From contig CABZCK010000001.1 of assembly GCA_902524215.1 (NCBI GenBank), positions 62,001 through 126,000 on the forward strand: a DNA stretch of 64,000 nucleotides, in the 5' to 3' direction. This DNA is from an uncultured SAR116 cluster alpha proteobacterium (GTDB lineage Bacteria > Pseudomonadota > Alphaproteobacteria > Puniceispirillales > Marisalimonadaceae). Below the pieces are notes generated by a model. The model saw nothing but the letters and a program-made list of their open reading frames with translations, had not been told where the DNA came from and searched no databases. Position 1 is the stretch's first letter; each line of letters starts with the position of its first letter. This document shows, one piece after another, positions 33,934 to 41,425 of this stretch. The translations under genes and the position numbers were made by a program.

Positions 33934-34740
33934 ATGAAAGCTGTAAGTTTTAATATTGCGAGAAAGTTGAGCTCAAAAGAAATAAGAAAGAAGATTAGGT
34001 TAGAACTTTATAATAATCACACCTCGGGTTTGGCGTCTAATAAACTTCAAGCTAACATTGTTATTCTTCCAAAAGAATATGTAAATGATTTTTATAATTT
34101 TTGTAAATTAAATCCAAAATCATGCCCTTTGGTAGGTCAAACAAAATTAAAAAATCCATATTTTGACTCTTTAGGAGATGATATTGATATTAGATTTGAT
34201 GTGCCATTATACAATATTTATAAAAATGGAAATTTAGTTTCTAGTATTCGAAATATTAAAGAATATTGGAATGATAATTTAATAGCTTTTGCCATTGGCT
34301 GTTCTTTTTCATTTGAAGATGCATTATTAAATGCTGGCCTTGAAATTGACCACATTACAAATAACAAAGTTGTTCCAATGTATAGGACAAATATAAAAAA
34401 TAAAAAAAGTGGACCGTTTAACAGTGAAATGGTCGTATCAATGAGAATTTTTAATAGAAAAAATATAGATAAAGTTAAGCAGGTTTCAGGAGATTTTACT
34501 TTTGCTCATGGAGATCCAATTCATATAGGTAATCCAATTGAAATTGGAATTAATAATATATTAAGTCCTGACTGGGGAGACAGTCCTAGAAAAAAAAATG
34601 AAGACGAGGTATATATTTTTTGGGCTTGTGGAGTAACACCTCAAAACGCTATTATAGAAGCAAAGATCCCATTTTGCATTACTCATACACCCGGGCATAT
34701 GTTAATTACAGACATTTCAGAGAATAATTTACATAAATAA
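33934..34740 (+). CDS. DUF1445/YcsI-family protein (putative hydro-lyase / D-glutamate cyclase-like)
   Basis: This cytosolic protein of about 268 residues has the family blocks ANIVILPKEYVNDFYNFCKLNP (after the usual N-terminal arginine-rich helix), CPLVGQT, DIDIRFDVPLYNIYKNG, FAIGCSFSFEDALL, GPFNSEMVVSMR, FAHGDPIHIGNPIEIGI, PDWGD and VYIFWACGVTPQNAI. It ends in the invariant FCITHTPGHMLITDI. Bacterial members are called putative hydro-lyases, and the mitochondrial relative is D-glutamate cyclase. The exact substrate here is unknown. A GTG at 33928 is an alternative start two codons earlier. It lies just outside attR, so it is chromosomal. Confidence 0.88.
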   Translation: MKAVSFNIARKLSSKEIRKKIRLELYNNHTSGLASNKLQANIVILPKEYVNDFYNFCKLNPKSCPLVGQTKLKNPYFDSLGDDIDIRFDVPLYNIYKNGNLVSSIRNIKEYWNDNLIAFAIGCSFSFEDALLNAGLEIDHITNNKVVPMYRTNIKNKKSGPFNSEMVVSMRIFNRKNIDKVKQVSGDFTFAHGDPIHIGNPIEIGINNILSPDWGDSPRKKNEDEVYIFWACGVTPQNAIIEAKIPFCITHTPGHMLITDISENNLHK

Positions 34741-34760
34741 TTCATTTAGTTTGGAATAAA

Positions 34761-34909
34761 TTCAGATATACGTATTTAGATAACAAATATTCTTTTGTTA
34801 AGTAATATGGAAGAGATTCAATGTCAAGTTTGCTCTTGGGAAATCGAAACTCAACCTAGAAAGTTGAAGCTATAACCCAAGAAATAATGTTATCTAAATT
34901 CAATCTGAA
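34761..34909 (+). ncRNA. Candidate structured RNA between convergent genes
   Basis: The 261-nt gap between the DUF1445 gene and purT has nested complementarity. TTCAGAT (34761-34767) pairs with ATCTGAA (34903-34909). ATTTAGATAACA (34774-34785) pairs perfectly over 12 bp with TGTTATCTAAAT (34888-34899). TCTTGGG (34834-34840) pairs with CCCAAGA (34876-34882), enclosing TCAAC/GTTGA (34851-34855/34863-34867) with a 7-nt loop. The result is a rod of about 150 nt with a large internal bubble, broadly 6S RNA-like in plan. The strand is unproven. It lacks tmRNA, RNase P and SRP RNA signatures. Confidence 0.45.
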
Positions 34910-35001
34910 GTTTAAGAAACTTTTTATCAAGATAGACCTGAAAGAAATGTTTTGAGTATCTAATCAAAACTCAATTAATAAGTGATTCTAAATTAGTTCT
35001 G

Positions 35002-36138
35002 TTACATATTTACAACTTTAATTTTTGAAAGTGCCTCTCTAGCTTTTTTAAGATTATCAGCTAAAATCACACCCATTCTTCTATAAGGTTTAGTTTCAGG
35101 TTTACCAAAAATTCTAATATCAATAGTTTTATCTTGAAATGCATTTTCGATTCCTTTAATCAAAAACTTCCCTTTTGCATTTTTATTTGCAAGAATAACT
35201 TGACTAACTCCCTTTTTACAAAGCTCAATTTTGGGTATTGTAAAATCTAATATTGCTCTAGCGTGTAGATCAAATTCACTGAAATTTTGTGTAAACATTG
35301 TAACCATACCAGTATCATGTGGTCTTGGGCTTAATTCACTAAAATAAACCTCTTCTTTTTTTACAAAAAACTCTATACCAAACAATCCCTGACCATTTAA
35401 ATCTTTTACAATTTTTCTAGCTATAGTTTTCATTTTATTAACAATATTTTGTTCACATTTTGCAGGTTGCCAACTATTCTGGTAATCTCCTCTTTCTTGG
35501 ACATGACCTATGGGTGGGCAAAAATGGATTTTACCTTTTGAGTCCAAAATAGTTAGCAGTGTAACTTCATAGTCAAAATTTATAAACTCTTCAATTATAA
35601 CTTTTTTTTTCTTTCCTCTCATGCCATTCAAAGCAAAAATCCAAGCTTTTTTGACTTCAGAAACTGTAGAAGCATAACTTTGACCTTTCCCGGAGGAACT
35701 CATAACTGGTTTGATGGCGACTTTATCATGAATATTATGAAACATTTCTATTAATTCGTTTAAAGTTTCTGCATAACCAAATCTTGCAGTTTTAATCCCA
35801 AGTTCTTTTGCTCTATTTCTTATTTTATCTCTATTCATTGTCATGCTAACCGCTCTAGAAGAAGGAATAACTTTTAGACCTTTTCTTTCAAATCTGACAA
35901 GACTTTCAGTATCAATTGCCTCAATTTCTGGAACTATTAAATCTGGTTTATGTTTATCAATCACCTGTTTTAAATTTTTAGAATTCAACATGTCAAAAAC
36001 TTCACATTCTTGAGAAACTTGCATAGCAGGTGCGTTTTTATATTTATCACATGCAATTATGTAACAGCCAAGTCTTTGAAGACTTATAGTAAGTTCTTTG
36101 CCAAGCTCACCGCTTCCAAGTAATAAAATTTTTTTCAT
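35002..36138 (-). CDS. purT: Formate-dependent phosphoribosylglycinamide formyltransferase PurT
   Basis: PurT makes formyl-GAR from GAR, formate and ATP, bypassing folate in purine synthesis. It is an ATP-grasp enzyme of 378 residues. The first domain is ILLLGSGELGKELTISLQRLG, then CDKYKNAPAMQVSQ and VPEIEAIDTESLVRFE. The ATP-grasp core has MNRDKIRNRAKELG, KPVMSSSGKGQS, VIIEEFINFDYEVTLLT, GLFGIEFFVKKEEVYFSELSPRPHDTGMVT, and the end PYRRMGVILADNL. The SPRPHDTGMVT phrase distinguishes it from PurK. It stands alone, convergent with the candidate RNA locus and divergent from a methyltransferase. Confidence 0.95.
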   Translation of the reverse strand: MKKILLLGSGELGKELTISLQRLGCYIIACDKYKNAPAMQVSQECEVFDMLNSKNLKQVIDKHKPDLIVPEIEAIDTESLVRFERKGLKVIPSSRAVSMTMNRDKIRNRAKELGIKTARFGYAETLNELIEMFHNIHDKVAIKPVMSSSGKGQSYASTVSEVKKAWIFALNGMRGKKKKVIIEEFINFDYEVTLLTILDSKGKIHFCPPIGHVQERGDYQNSWQPAKCEQNIVNKMKTIARKIVKDLNGQGLFGIEFFVKKEEVYFSELSPRPHDTGMVTMFTQNFSEFDLHARAILDFTIPKIELCKKGVSQVILANKNAKGKFLIKGIENAFQDKTIDIRIFGKPETKPYRRMGVILADNLKKAREALSKIKVVNM

Positions 36139-36183
36139 TTAATTTCTCTTTTTAATATTTTTAAAAAATCATATAATTTTAAG

Positions 36184-36831
36184 ATGAATTTGTTTGATGA
36201 ATTAAGTTTCTCTTATCTTGAGTATAAAATCAATAATTCATATACAACTAGATTAATGAAGTATGGAAATAGCCCACAAGGTCTGTTCTGGAAAAATTCG
36301 TTTACCCAAATACATAGATTTGACTTGATAATTACTGCTTTAAATAAATATTCTAATCTTAAAAAATTTACAATTTGTGATATTGGTTGTGGATATGGCA
36401 AATTCTTAGAAATTTTAAGAAATAAATTAAAAAAATCTACTTTTCAATATCAAGGCTGTGACCTAAATAATAAACTAATTGATTACTGCACAAAAAATTA
36501 TTCTAATAAAAACTATCAATTTTATAAAAAATCTTCACCGAAAGGAATTGTAGACTTTTCAGTAATGTCTGGAACTTTTAATTTAAGTGTTACTGATGAT
36601 ATAAATATGTGGGAGAAATATATTTTAAAAAACTTAACTAGTATTTGGAAACAAACAAATAAAGTTATGGCTTTTAATTTGTTAAATCAAAATGAAAGAA
36701 AAATTGAACAAGGATTATATTACACCAACAAAAATTGGATAAAAGATATTTGTGAGCAAAATTTTGGAAAAACTGAAATTATTTTTTCTTCAATTTTACC
36801 AGACGATATTTTAATTATAGTTATGAATTAA
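36184..36831 (+). CDS. Class I SAM-dependent methyltransferase, unknown substrate
   Basis: This 215-residue protein has motif I FTICDIGCGYGKFLEILR (about residues 62-79), then YQGCDLNNKLIDYC (acidic residue binding the SAM ribose) and SVMSGTFNLSV at motif IV. The N-terminal lid is MKYGNSPQGLFWKN. The family is common in marine bacteria, sometimes in surface-glycan loci. The substrate is unknown. It is divergent from purT by 45 nt and overlaps the end of the alpha/beta hydrolase gene tail-to-tail by 4 nt. Confidence 0.78.
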   Translation: MNLFDELSFSYLEYKINNSYTTRLMKYGNSPQGLFWKNSFTQIHRFDLIITALNKYSNLKKFTICDIGCGYGKFLEILRNKLKKSTFQYQGCDLNNKLIDYCTKNYSNKNYQFYKKSSPKGIVDFSVMSGTFNLSVTDDINMWEKYILKNLTSIWKQTNKVMAFNLLNQNERKIEQGLYYTNKNWIKDICEQNFGKTEIIFSSILPDDILIIVMN

Positions 36832-37661
36832 TTCAAATTATTTGCAAAATTAATAATATGGTTGGAAAACTCTTCAGGTTCTTCTAATGGAATTAAATGT
36901 CCACAATTTGGCAGTTCTATTGTTATTGAATTTTTTATTTTTTTTACTAATTCTTCGATGTCCTCTGGAACTCTAAACATTTTATCTAAATGACCAGTCA
37001 TAACTAAAGTTGGAACATTAATTTTAGACCATTCAAAAGACCAGTTTGCAGATAAAGAACCTTCCATAAGCTTAAAAATTCCGTCGTTTTTCTTTAAAGG
37101 TTTATAATTTTCAAAATTTAAAGCATTAGTTTTAACTTTATCTAAAAACTTTGGAGAAGCTATTACTGGCATTCCCATATCCATTATTAATGCACTACCT
37201 CCAAGTTTAGCAGCATTTACCATAACACGATTTATCCAATCTAATCTTGAAGAAGGTTTTCTAAGTGTATTTATCAAAACCAAACCTTTTACATCAATTT
37301 TTTCTAATGAAGCAATAGCTGCATATAAACCACCAATTGATAACCCGCAAAGTATAATATTTTTCAAATTTAAATGATTAATTAATTTTAAAAGATCAGA
37401 AATGATTATTTCAGAATTTAAATTGATACTTTCATCAAAACTTGAATTAATTTGTCCACGAAAATTATACGTCAAATAACCATGACCTGCATCTCTTACT
37501 CTTTTGCCTATTAAGCCATTCCAAGCAGAAGTGTTGCCAGTTAAAGCATTCACAAACACATAAGTATATGTATTTTTTTTACCCTCCTCATATTCGAAAT
37601 ATAAAGAATTTTTTTTATCTATGTCTAAGTTACTCACTAACATTCCTTTTATTTGAAGCAT
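36828..37661 (-). CDS. Alpha/beta hydrolase
   Basis: This 277-residue alpha/beta-hydrolase has its nucleophile elbow in ILCGLSIGGLYAAIAS (Ser near residue 104), an acid in VMTGHLDKMFRVPED and a catalytic His in LPNCGHLIPLEEPEEF. An oxyanion-region FVNALTGNTSAWNG lies upstream, and GYLTYNFRGQINSS is also typical. There is no signal peptide. The substrate is unknown; the family includes esterases, lactonases and C-C hydrolases. The start is ATG 37661 (overlapping the previous gene by 32 nt) or ATG 37643. Confidence 0.82.
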   Translation of the reverse strand: MLQIKGMLVSNLDIDKKNSLYFEYEEGKKNTYTYVFVNALTGNTSAWNGLIGKRVRDAGHGYLTYNFRGQINSSFDESINLNSEIIISDLLKLINHLNLKNIILCGLSIGGLYAAIASLEKIDVKGLVLINTLRKPSSRLDWINRVMVNAAKLGGSALIMDMGMPVIASPKFLDKVKTNALNFENYKPLKKNDGIFKLMEGSLSANWSFEWSKINVPTLVMTGHLDKMFRVPEDIEELVKKIKNSITIELPNCGHLIPLEEPEEFSNHIINFANNLN

Positions 37662-38229
37662 CTATTTTTTTTTCACTTAACACATTTTCATCCATTTCAA
37701 TCTTTAAATGAGAAAAATGCGTTTCTAATTCCTGAATTCTTTTATTATTAAAATCTAGATATTTTTTTTGTTCTTCATTCATATCTTGATTTTCTAAACT
37801 ATTTTGATTTTCCAAGTTAACTGGTATTTGGTAATCCAATTCTTCAAAAAATTCTGGTTTTAATGGCTCATCTCCAACCAAATCTTGAAACTGAACTAAA
37901 GCCTCTAAACCTATCCTAATTGCTTTTTTGTCTTCATCATTTTCAGACTCATCATAGCCAACATAAAGTGCATGTATAATATGCTGTTTTGGATCAGGCA
38001 ATAATTGCGTATCATAGATGTAACTATTATGAGCATCTAGATCATTATAAAATTTTGTAAATCTAATTAATAACTCTCTAGTTCTCGAGGGTCCCTCGTT
38101 TTTTGGTTTTGAAACTTCTTTTTCAACATGAACAGAATTATAATTATTCCATATTGAAATAATGACTAGGGCTGTGAATGTAACTAACAAAGCCAAAACA
38201 AATGGGGTTGTGTCTTCAAATGCTGTCAA
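37630..38229 (-). CDS. Membrane-anchored protein of unknown function
   Basis: This 199-residue protein has one N-terminal membrane segment (about residues 9-27, PFVLALLVTFTALVIISIW). A linker and a soluble domain follow (FTKFYNDLDAHNSYIYDT, HALYVGYDESENDEDKKAIRIGLEALVQF), then a coiled-coil, charged C-terminus rich in Asn/Glu/Lys. I recognise no family. It is divergent from the ProX-type gene across a 195-nt region containing a 31-bp tandem duplication, so the two may share regulation. Its stop overlaps the hydrolase start. Confidence 0.55.
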   Translation of the reverse strand: MTAFEDTTPFVLALLVTFTALVIISIWNNYNSVHVEKEVSKPKNEGPSRTRELLIRFTKFYNDLDAHNSYIYDTQLLPDPKQHIIHALYVGYDESENDEDKKAIRIGLEALVQFQDLVGDEPLKPEFFEELDYQIPVNLENQNSLENQDMNEEQKKYLDFNNKRIQELETHFSHLKIEMDENVLSEKKIDASNKRNVSE

Positions 38230-38319
38230 TTATGTCTCCTTATAAATCATATGACCCTAAAAATATAAATTAAATAAATATTTAAAAATATTTTATTCAA
38301 ATATACTAAAATTATGTCT

Positions 38320-38381
38320 TTTTTTTGATGAAAATTTGCAATGAGGTATGTTTTTTTGATGTAAATTTGCAATGAGGTATG
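38320..38381 (+). repeat. 31-bp tandem duplication in the proX upstream region
   Basis: Two adjacent 31-bp copies, 38320-38350 and 38351-38381, differ at one position (TTTGATGA versus TTTGATGT) and share TTTGCAATGAGGTATG. They end 43 nt before the ATG of the transporter binding protein. Two head-to-tail copies of a protein-sized motif suggest a tandem operator or a duplicated promoter element; no -10 box is obvious. Confidence 0.8.
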
Positions 38382-38424
38382 TTTTAATGTTAGGCTATTT
38401 TAAATAAAAAATAAGGAGATTATT

Positions 38425-39444
38425 ATGAATCGGATACTCGGGACTGTTATTGTAGCAGTAGCCGTAGCAGTAGGTATTTATTATTATACTGCCGAGAAAA
38501 AAGTTGAAACAGCATGCGGCAAAGTAACTATCGCAGAAATGAATTGGGCTTCTGCAGAACTTATGGCAAATGTTGATAAGATAATTTTAGAAAAGGGTTA
38601 CAATTGTGAAGTTGAATTAGTTGCAGGTGCAACTATGCCAACCTTTACATCAATGAATGAGAAAGGAATGCCTGATATTGCTCCAGAACTCTGGAGTAAC
38701 GCAGTTCAAGGACCACTGTCAAAGGCAAAAGATGAAAAAAGACTTTTTGTTGCAAATTCAGGACCAATCACTGGTTTAGGTGAAGGTTGGTGGGTATCAC
38801 CAAGCGTGGTAAAAAACCATCCCGAACTTAAAACAGTATTAGACATTATTGAGAGACCAGATTTGTTTCCACATCCAGAAGATAGTTCCAAAGGGGGAAT
38901 GATGACATGTCCTGCGGGTTGGAATTGTCAGCTTTCTACAAATAACCTTTTTAGAGCATTTAAGATGGAAGAAAAAGGTTGGAAATTAATTGATCCTGGT
39001 TCAGCTGCAGGTTTAGATGGTGCTATTGCAAAGGCATCAACAAGAAATGAAAATTGGTTTGGTTATTATTGGACGCCAACTTCAGTAGTTGGCAAATATG
39101 GTCTTGTTAAAATTCCATTTGGCGTAGATTATGATGGTGATAACTGGCATAACTGTATTGTTAAACCAGAAAAAGAATGTGCCGATCCAAAACCGACTTC
39201 TTGGACAAAATCAGTAGTTGAAACCGTTGTAACAGATAATTTTATGAATAACGCAGGTGTTGCATCAGATTTTATTAAAAATCGAACTTACCCTGGTGAA
39301 ATTATGAATAAAATGCTTGTATTTATGACTGATCAAAAAGCTACAGGCAAAGATGCTGCTTTTGAGTTCCTTCAAAAACATGAAGATGTTTGGAAAAATT
39401 GGGTAACTGATGAAGCTGCAAAAAAAATTAAAGCAAGCCTATAA
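38425..39444 (+). CDS. proX: Glycine betaine/proline-type ABC transporter, substrate-binding protein
   Basis: This is an OpuAC/ProX-family periplasmic protein of 339 residues. It has an N-terminal hydrophobic export segment (ILGTVIVAVAVAVGIYYYT) followed by VTIAEMNWASAELMANVDKIILEKGYNCEVEL. The ligand region includes MPDIAPELWSN, GWWVSPSVV, CPAGWNCQ and NENWFGYYWTPTSVVGKYGL, with the several tryptophans expected of an aromatic box for quaternary amines. A strong AAGGAG ribosome site precedes the ATG. The permease and ATPase genes follow, with a terminator between. It is probably for an osmolyte such as glycine betaine or a relative; the precise ligand is inferred. Confidence 0.88.
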   Translation: MNRILGTVIVAVAVAVGIYYYTAEKKVETACGKVTIAEMNWASAELMANVDKIILEKGYNCEVELVAGATMPTFTSMNEKGMPDIAPELWSNAVQGPLSKAKDEKRLFVANSGPITGLGEGWWVSPSVVKNHPELKTVLDIIERPDLFPHPEDSSKGGMMTCPAGWNCQLSTNNLFRAFKMEEKGWKLIDPGSAAGLDGAIAKASTRNENWFGYYWTPTSVVGKYGLVKIPFGVDYDGDNWHNCIVKPEKECADPKPTSWTKSVVETVVTDNFMNNAGVASDFIKNRTYPGEIMNKMLVFMTDQKATGKDAAFEFLQKHEDVWKNWVTDEAAKKIKASL

Positions 39445-39456
39445 ATCTTATGATAC

Positions 39457-39495
39457 TGCTCCTATGAATTAAATCGTAGGAGCATTTTTTTCTTT
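39457..39495 (+). terminator. Intrinsic terminator inside the transporter operon
   Basis: TGCTCCTA (39457-39464) and TAGGAGCA (39477-39484) form a perfect 8-bp stem with a 12-nt loop, followed directly by a T-rich tract to 39495. It lies just after the binding-protein stop and ends 5 nt before the permease ATG. It should stop most transcripts after proX and let only part read through, giving more binding protein than permease. Confidence 0.8.
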
Positions 39496-39499
39496 TATT

Positions 39500-40378
39500 A
39501 TGGAATGGTTGACAAAATTTCCAGAAATGGATCGAAGTGGCTTAAGAGAGTTTAAGAAAACTGTAGATAATGCTTTTACATCTTTTTCAAGAAATTACGG
39601 CGAAGGCATAGAAAATTTTTTTGATCCTCTTTTAAGTTTTTTAGTTGCATTTGAAAAACTATTTTTAAATACGCCTTGGCCTATTACAATATTTACCATT
39701 TTATTAATATGTTGGTTAGCCTCAAGATCAATGATAATTATTGCAGGAACACTTTTAAGCTTCCTATTAATTGGTTATTTTGGCATGTGGGAAGACACCA
39801 TGTCTACTTTAGCAATAATTTTAGTAGCAACATTGCTTTGTATTTGTATTGGTATTCCTATTGGAATTGCAATGGCAAGAAGTAATAAAGTTCAAACATT
39901 AGTTTTACCAATTTTAGACGTAATGCAAACAATTCCAAGCTTTGTATATTTAATACCAGTAGTAATGCTTTTAGGGATAGGAAAAGTTCCGGGATTAATA
40001 GCTGTGTGCATATATGCGATACCACCAATAGTAAGATTAACTAATCTAGGAATAAGACTAGTTGATAAAGACGTTTTAGAAGCAGCAGAGTCATTTGGAG
40101 CAAATTATTGGCAAAAATTAATTGGTGTACAAATACCTCTTGCATTACCAACAATTTTTGCAGGAATAAATCAAACTATTATGATGGCTCTCGCTATGGT
40201 TGTAATAGCTTCTATGATTGGTGTTCAGGGATTAGGGCTTCCTGTTTTAAGAGCTATTTCAAACCAGTATCTTGCCTTAGGATTAATGAATGGCCTTGCA
40301 ATTGTTGTGTTAGCAATAATTTTTGACAGAGTAACTCAAAGAATCGGAAAAAGAATGCAAAGATATAAGAGTGACTAA
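39500..40378 (+). CDS. proW: Glycine betaine/proline-type ABC transporter, permease
   Basis: This 292-residue inner-membrane protein has about six to seven hydrophobic segments (for example WPITIFTILLICWLASRSMIII and TLAIILVATLLCICIGIPIGIAMA). The ProW/OpuAB signature DVMQTIPSFVYLIPVVMLLGIG is near residue 140. The EAA loop is VDKDVLEAAESFGANYWQKLIGVQIPLALPTI (about 192-223), which contacts the ATPase. The short N-terminal soluble extension includes NAFTSFSRNYGEGIENFFDPLL, typical of these permeases. Its stop directly abuts the ATPase start (TAAATG). Confidence 0.93.
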   Translation: MEWLTKFPEMDRSGLREFKKTVDNAFTSFSRNYGEGIENFFDPLLSFLVAFEKLFLNTPWPITIFTILLICWLASRSMIIIAGTLLSFLLIGYFGMWEDTMSTLAIILVATLLCICIGIPIGIAMARSNKVQTLVLPILDVMQTIPSFVYLIPVVMLLGIGKVPGLIAVCIYAIPPIVRLTNLGIRLVDKDVLEAAESFGANYWQKLIGVQIPLALPTIFAGINQTIMMALAMVVIASMIGVQGLGLPVLRAISNQYLALGLMNGLAIVVLAIIFDRVTQRIGKRMQRYKSD

Positions 40379-41425
40379 ATGAATAATTTTATTAAAATTA
40401 AAAACTTATATAAAATATTTGGTAATAATACTACCGAAGCTCTAAATTTAGTTAAAACTGGTATAAGTAAAGAAAAGCTTCTTGAAAAAACAAACTGTGT
40501 GCTCGGACTTAATAATATAAACCTTAATATATCAAAGGGTAAAATTCACGTCATCATGGGTCTGTCAGGGTCAGGAAAATCCACACTTATTAGACATTTA
40601 AATAGATTAATCGAACCTACTTTTGGAGAAATAACAATTGATGGTGTAAACGTACTAGAACTTAATAATAAAAATTTATTAGAATATCGACAAAAAAATA
40701 TGTCAATGGTTTTTCAAAAATTTGCACTTTTTCCTCATAAAACAATTCTTGAAAACATTAGCTATGGTTTAATGGTACAAAATATTTCGGAACAAATTTA
40801 TAAAGAAAAAAGTCAATTTTGGTTAAAAAGAGTTGGATTAGAAGGTTACGATGATTATTATCCAAATCAACTTTCAGGAGGAATGCAACAAAGAGTTGGT
40901 CTTGCAAGAGCATTAGCAACTGATGCAGAAATTTTACTTATGGATGAAGCGTTTTCTGCACTAGACCCGCTCATAAGAGCAGAAATGCAAGATGTTCTTA
41001 TTGATTTACAACTTGAATTAAAAAAAACAATCGTATTTATAACCCATGATTTAGACGAAGCTTTGAAAATTGGCGAAAGAATTTCTATACTTAGAGATGG
41101 TTTTGTTGTACAGGATGACAATCCCCAAAATATTATTCTTAATCCCTCTGATGATTACGTATCTGATTTTATAAAAGATATTAATCGTTCAAGAGTTATA
41201 AAAGCAAAGTCAATAATGACTAAATCTGTTTCTATCAAAAAAGAAAATGTTCCTATAATTGATAGTGAAATGGTTCTAGAAGAGGTATTGCAAGAAATTA
41301 CTAAAACAAAAAATTATTTTGTATTGGTTAAAGATAAAAAAGGCAAAATTATCGGAAGAATAACATTAAACGAATTATTGACTGGAATTCAAAGACCTAG
41401 AAAAGAAATTAAAAAATATGCTTAA
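40379..41425 (+). CDS. proV: Glycine betaine/proline-type ABC transporter, ATP-binding protein
   Basis: The ProV/OpuAA-type ATPase has 348 residues. Walker A is MGLSGSGKSTL (about 60-70), the Q-loop is MVFQKFALFPHKT, the signature is LSGGMQQRVGLARAL, Walker B is ILLMDEAFSALDPL and the switch is FITHDLDEAL. The N-terminal extension before Walker A (KLLEKTNCVLGLNNINL) is the ProV type. A C-terminal CBS-like segment from about residue 275 (KAKSIMTKSVSIK, then FVLVKDKKGKIIGRITLNELL) appears to hold one clear CBS repeat and may sense ionic strength or nucleotides. It ends tail-to-tail with ugd, overlapping by 4 nt. Confidence 0.93.
   Translation: MNNFIKIKNLYKIFGNNTTEALNLVKTGISKEKLLEKTNCVLGLNNINLNISKGKIHVIMGLSGSGKSTLIRHLNRLIEPTFGEITIDGVNVLELNNKNLLEYRQKNMSMVFQKFALFPHKTILENISYGLMVQNISEQIYKEKSQFWLKRVGLEGYDDYYPNQLSGGMQQRVGLARALATDAEILLMDEAFSALDPLIRAEMQDVLIDLQLELKKTIVFITHDLDEALKIGERISILRDGFVVQDDNPQNIILNPSDDYVSDFIKDINRSRVIKAKSIMTKSVSIKKENVPIIDSEMVLEEVLQEITKTKNYFVLVKDKKGKIIGRITLNELLTGIQRPRKEIKKYA

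Noticed and set aside
33934-34740. DUF1445 gene as cargo of the integrative element
   Set aside because: It begins after attR, so it is part of the chromosome.
34761-34909. tmRNA, RNase P RNA or SRP RNA
   Set aside because: None of their conserved core sequences (for example GGAAGGAAGC-type SRP tip or the RNase P GAGGAAAGTC block) is present.
39676-40326. Alternative-frame proteins inside the ProW gene
   Set aside because: They overlap a permease with full family motifs and have Asn/Cys/Tyr-rich nonsense composition.
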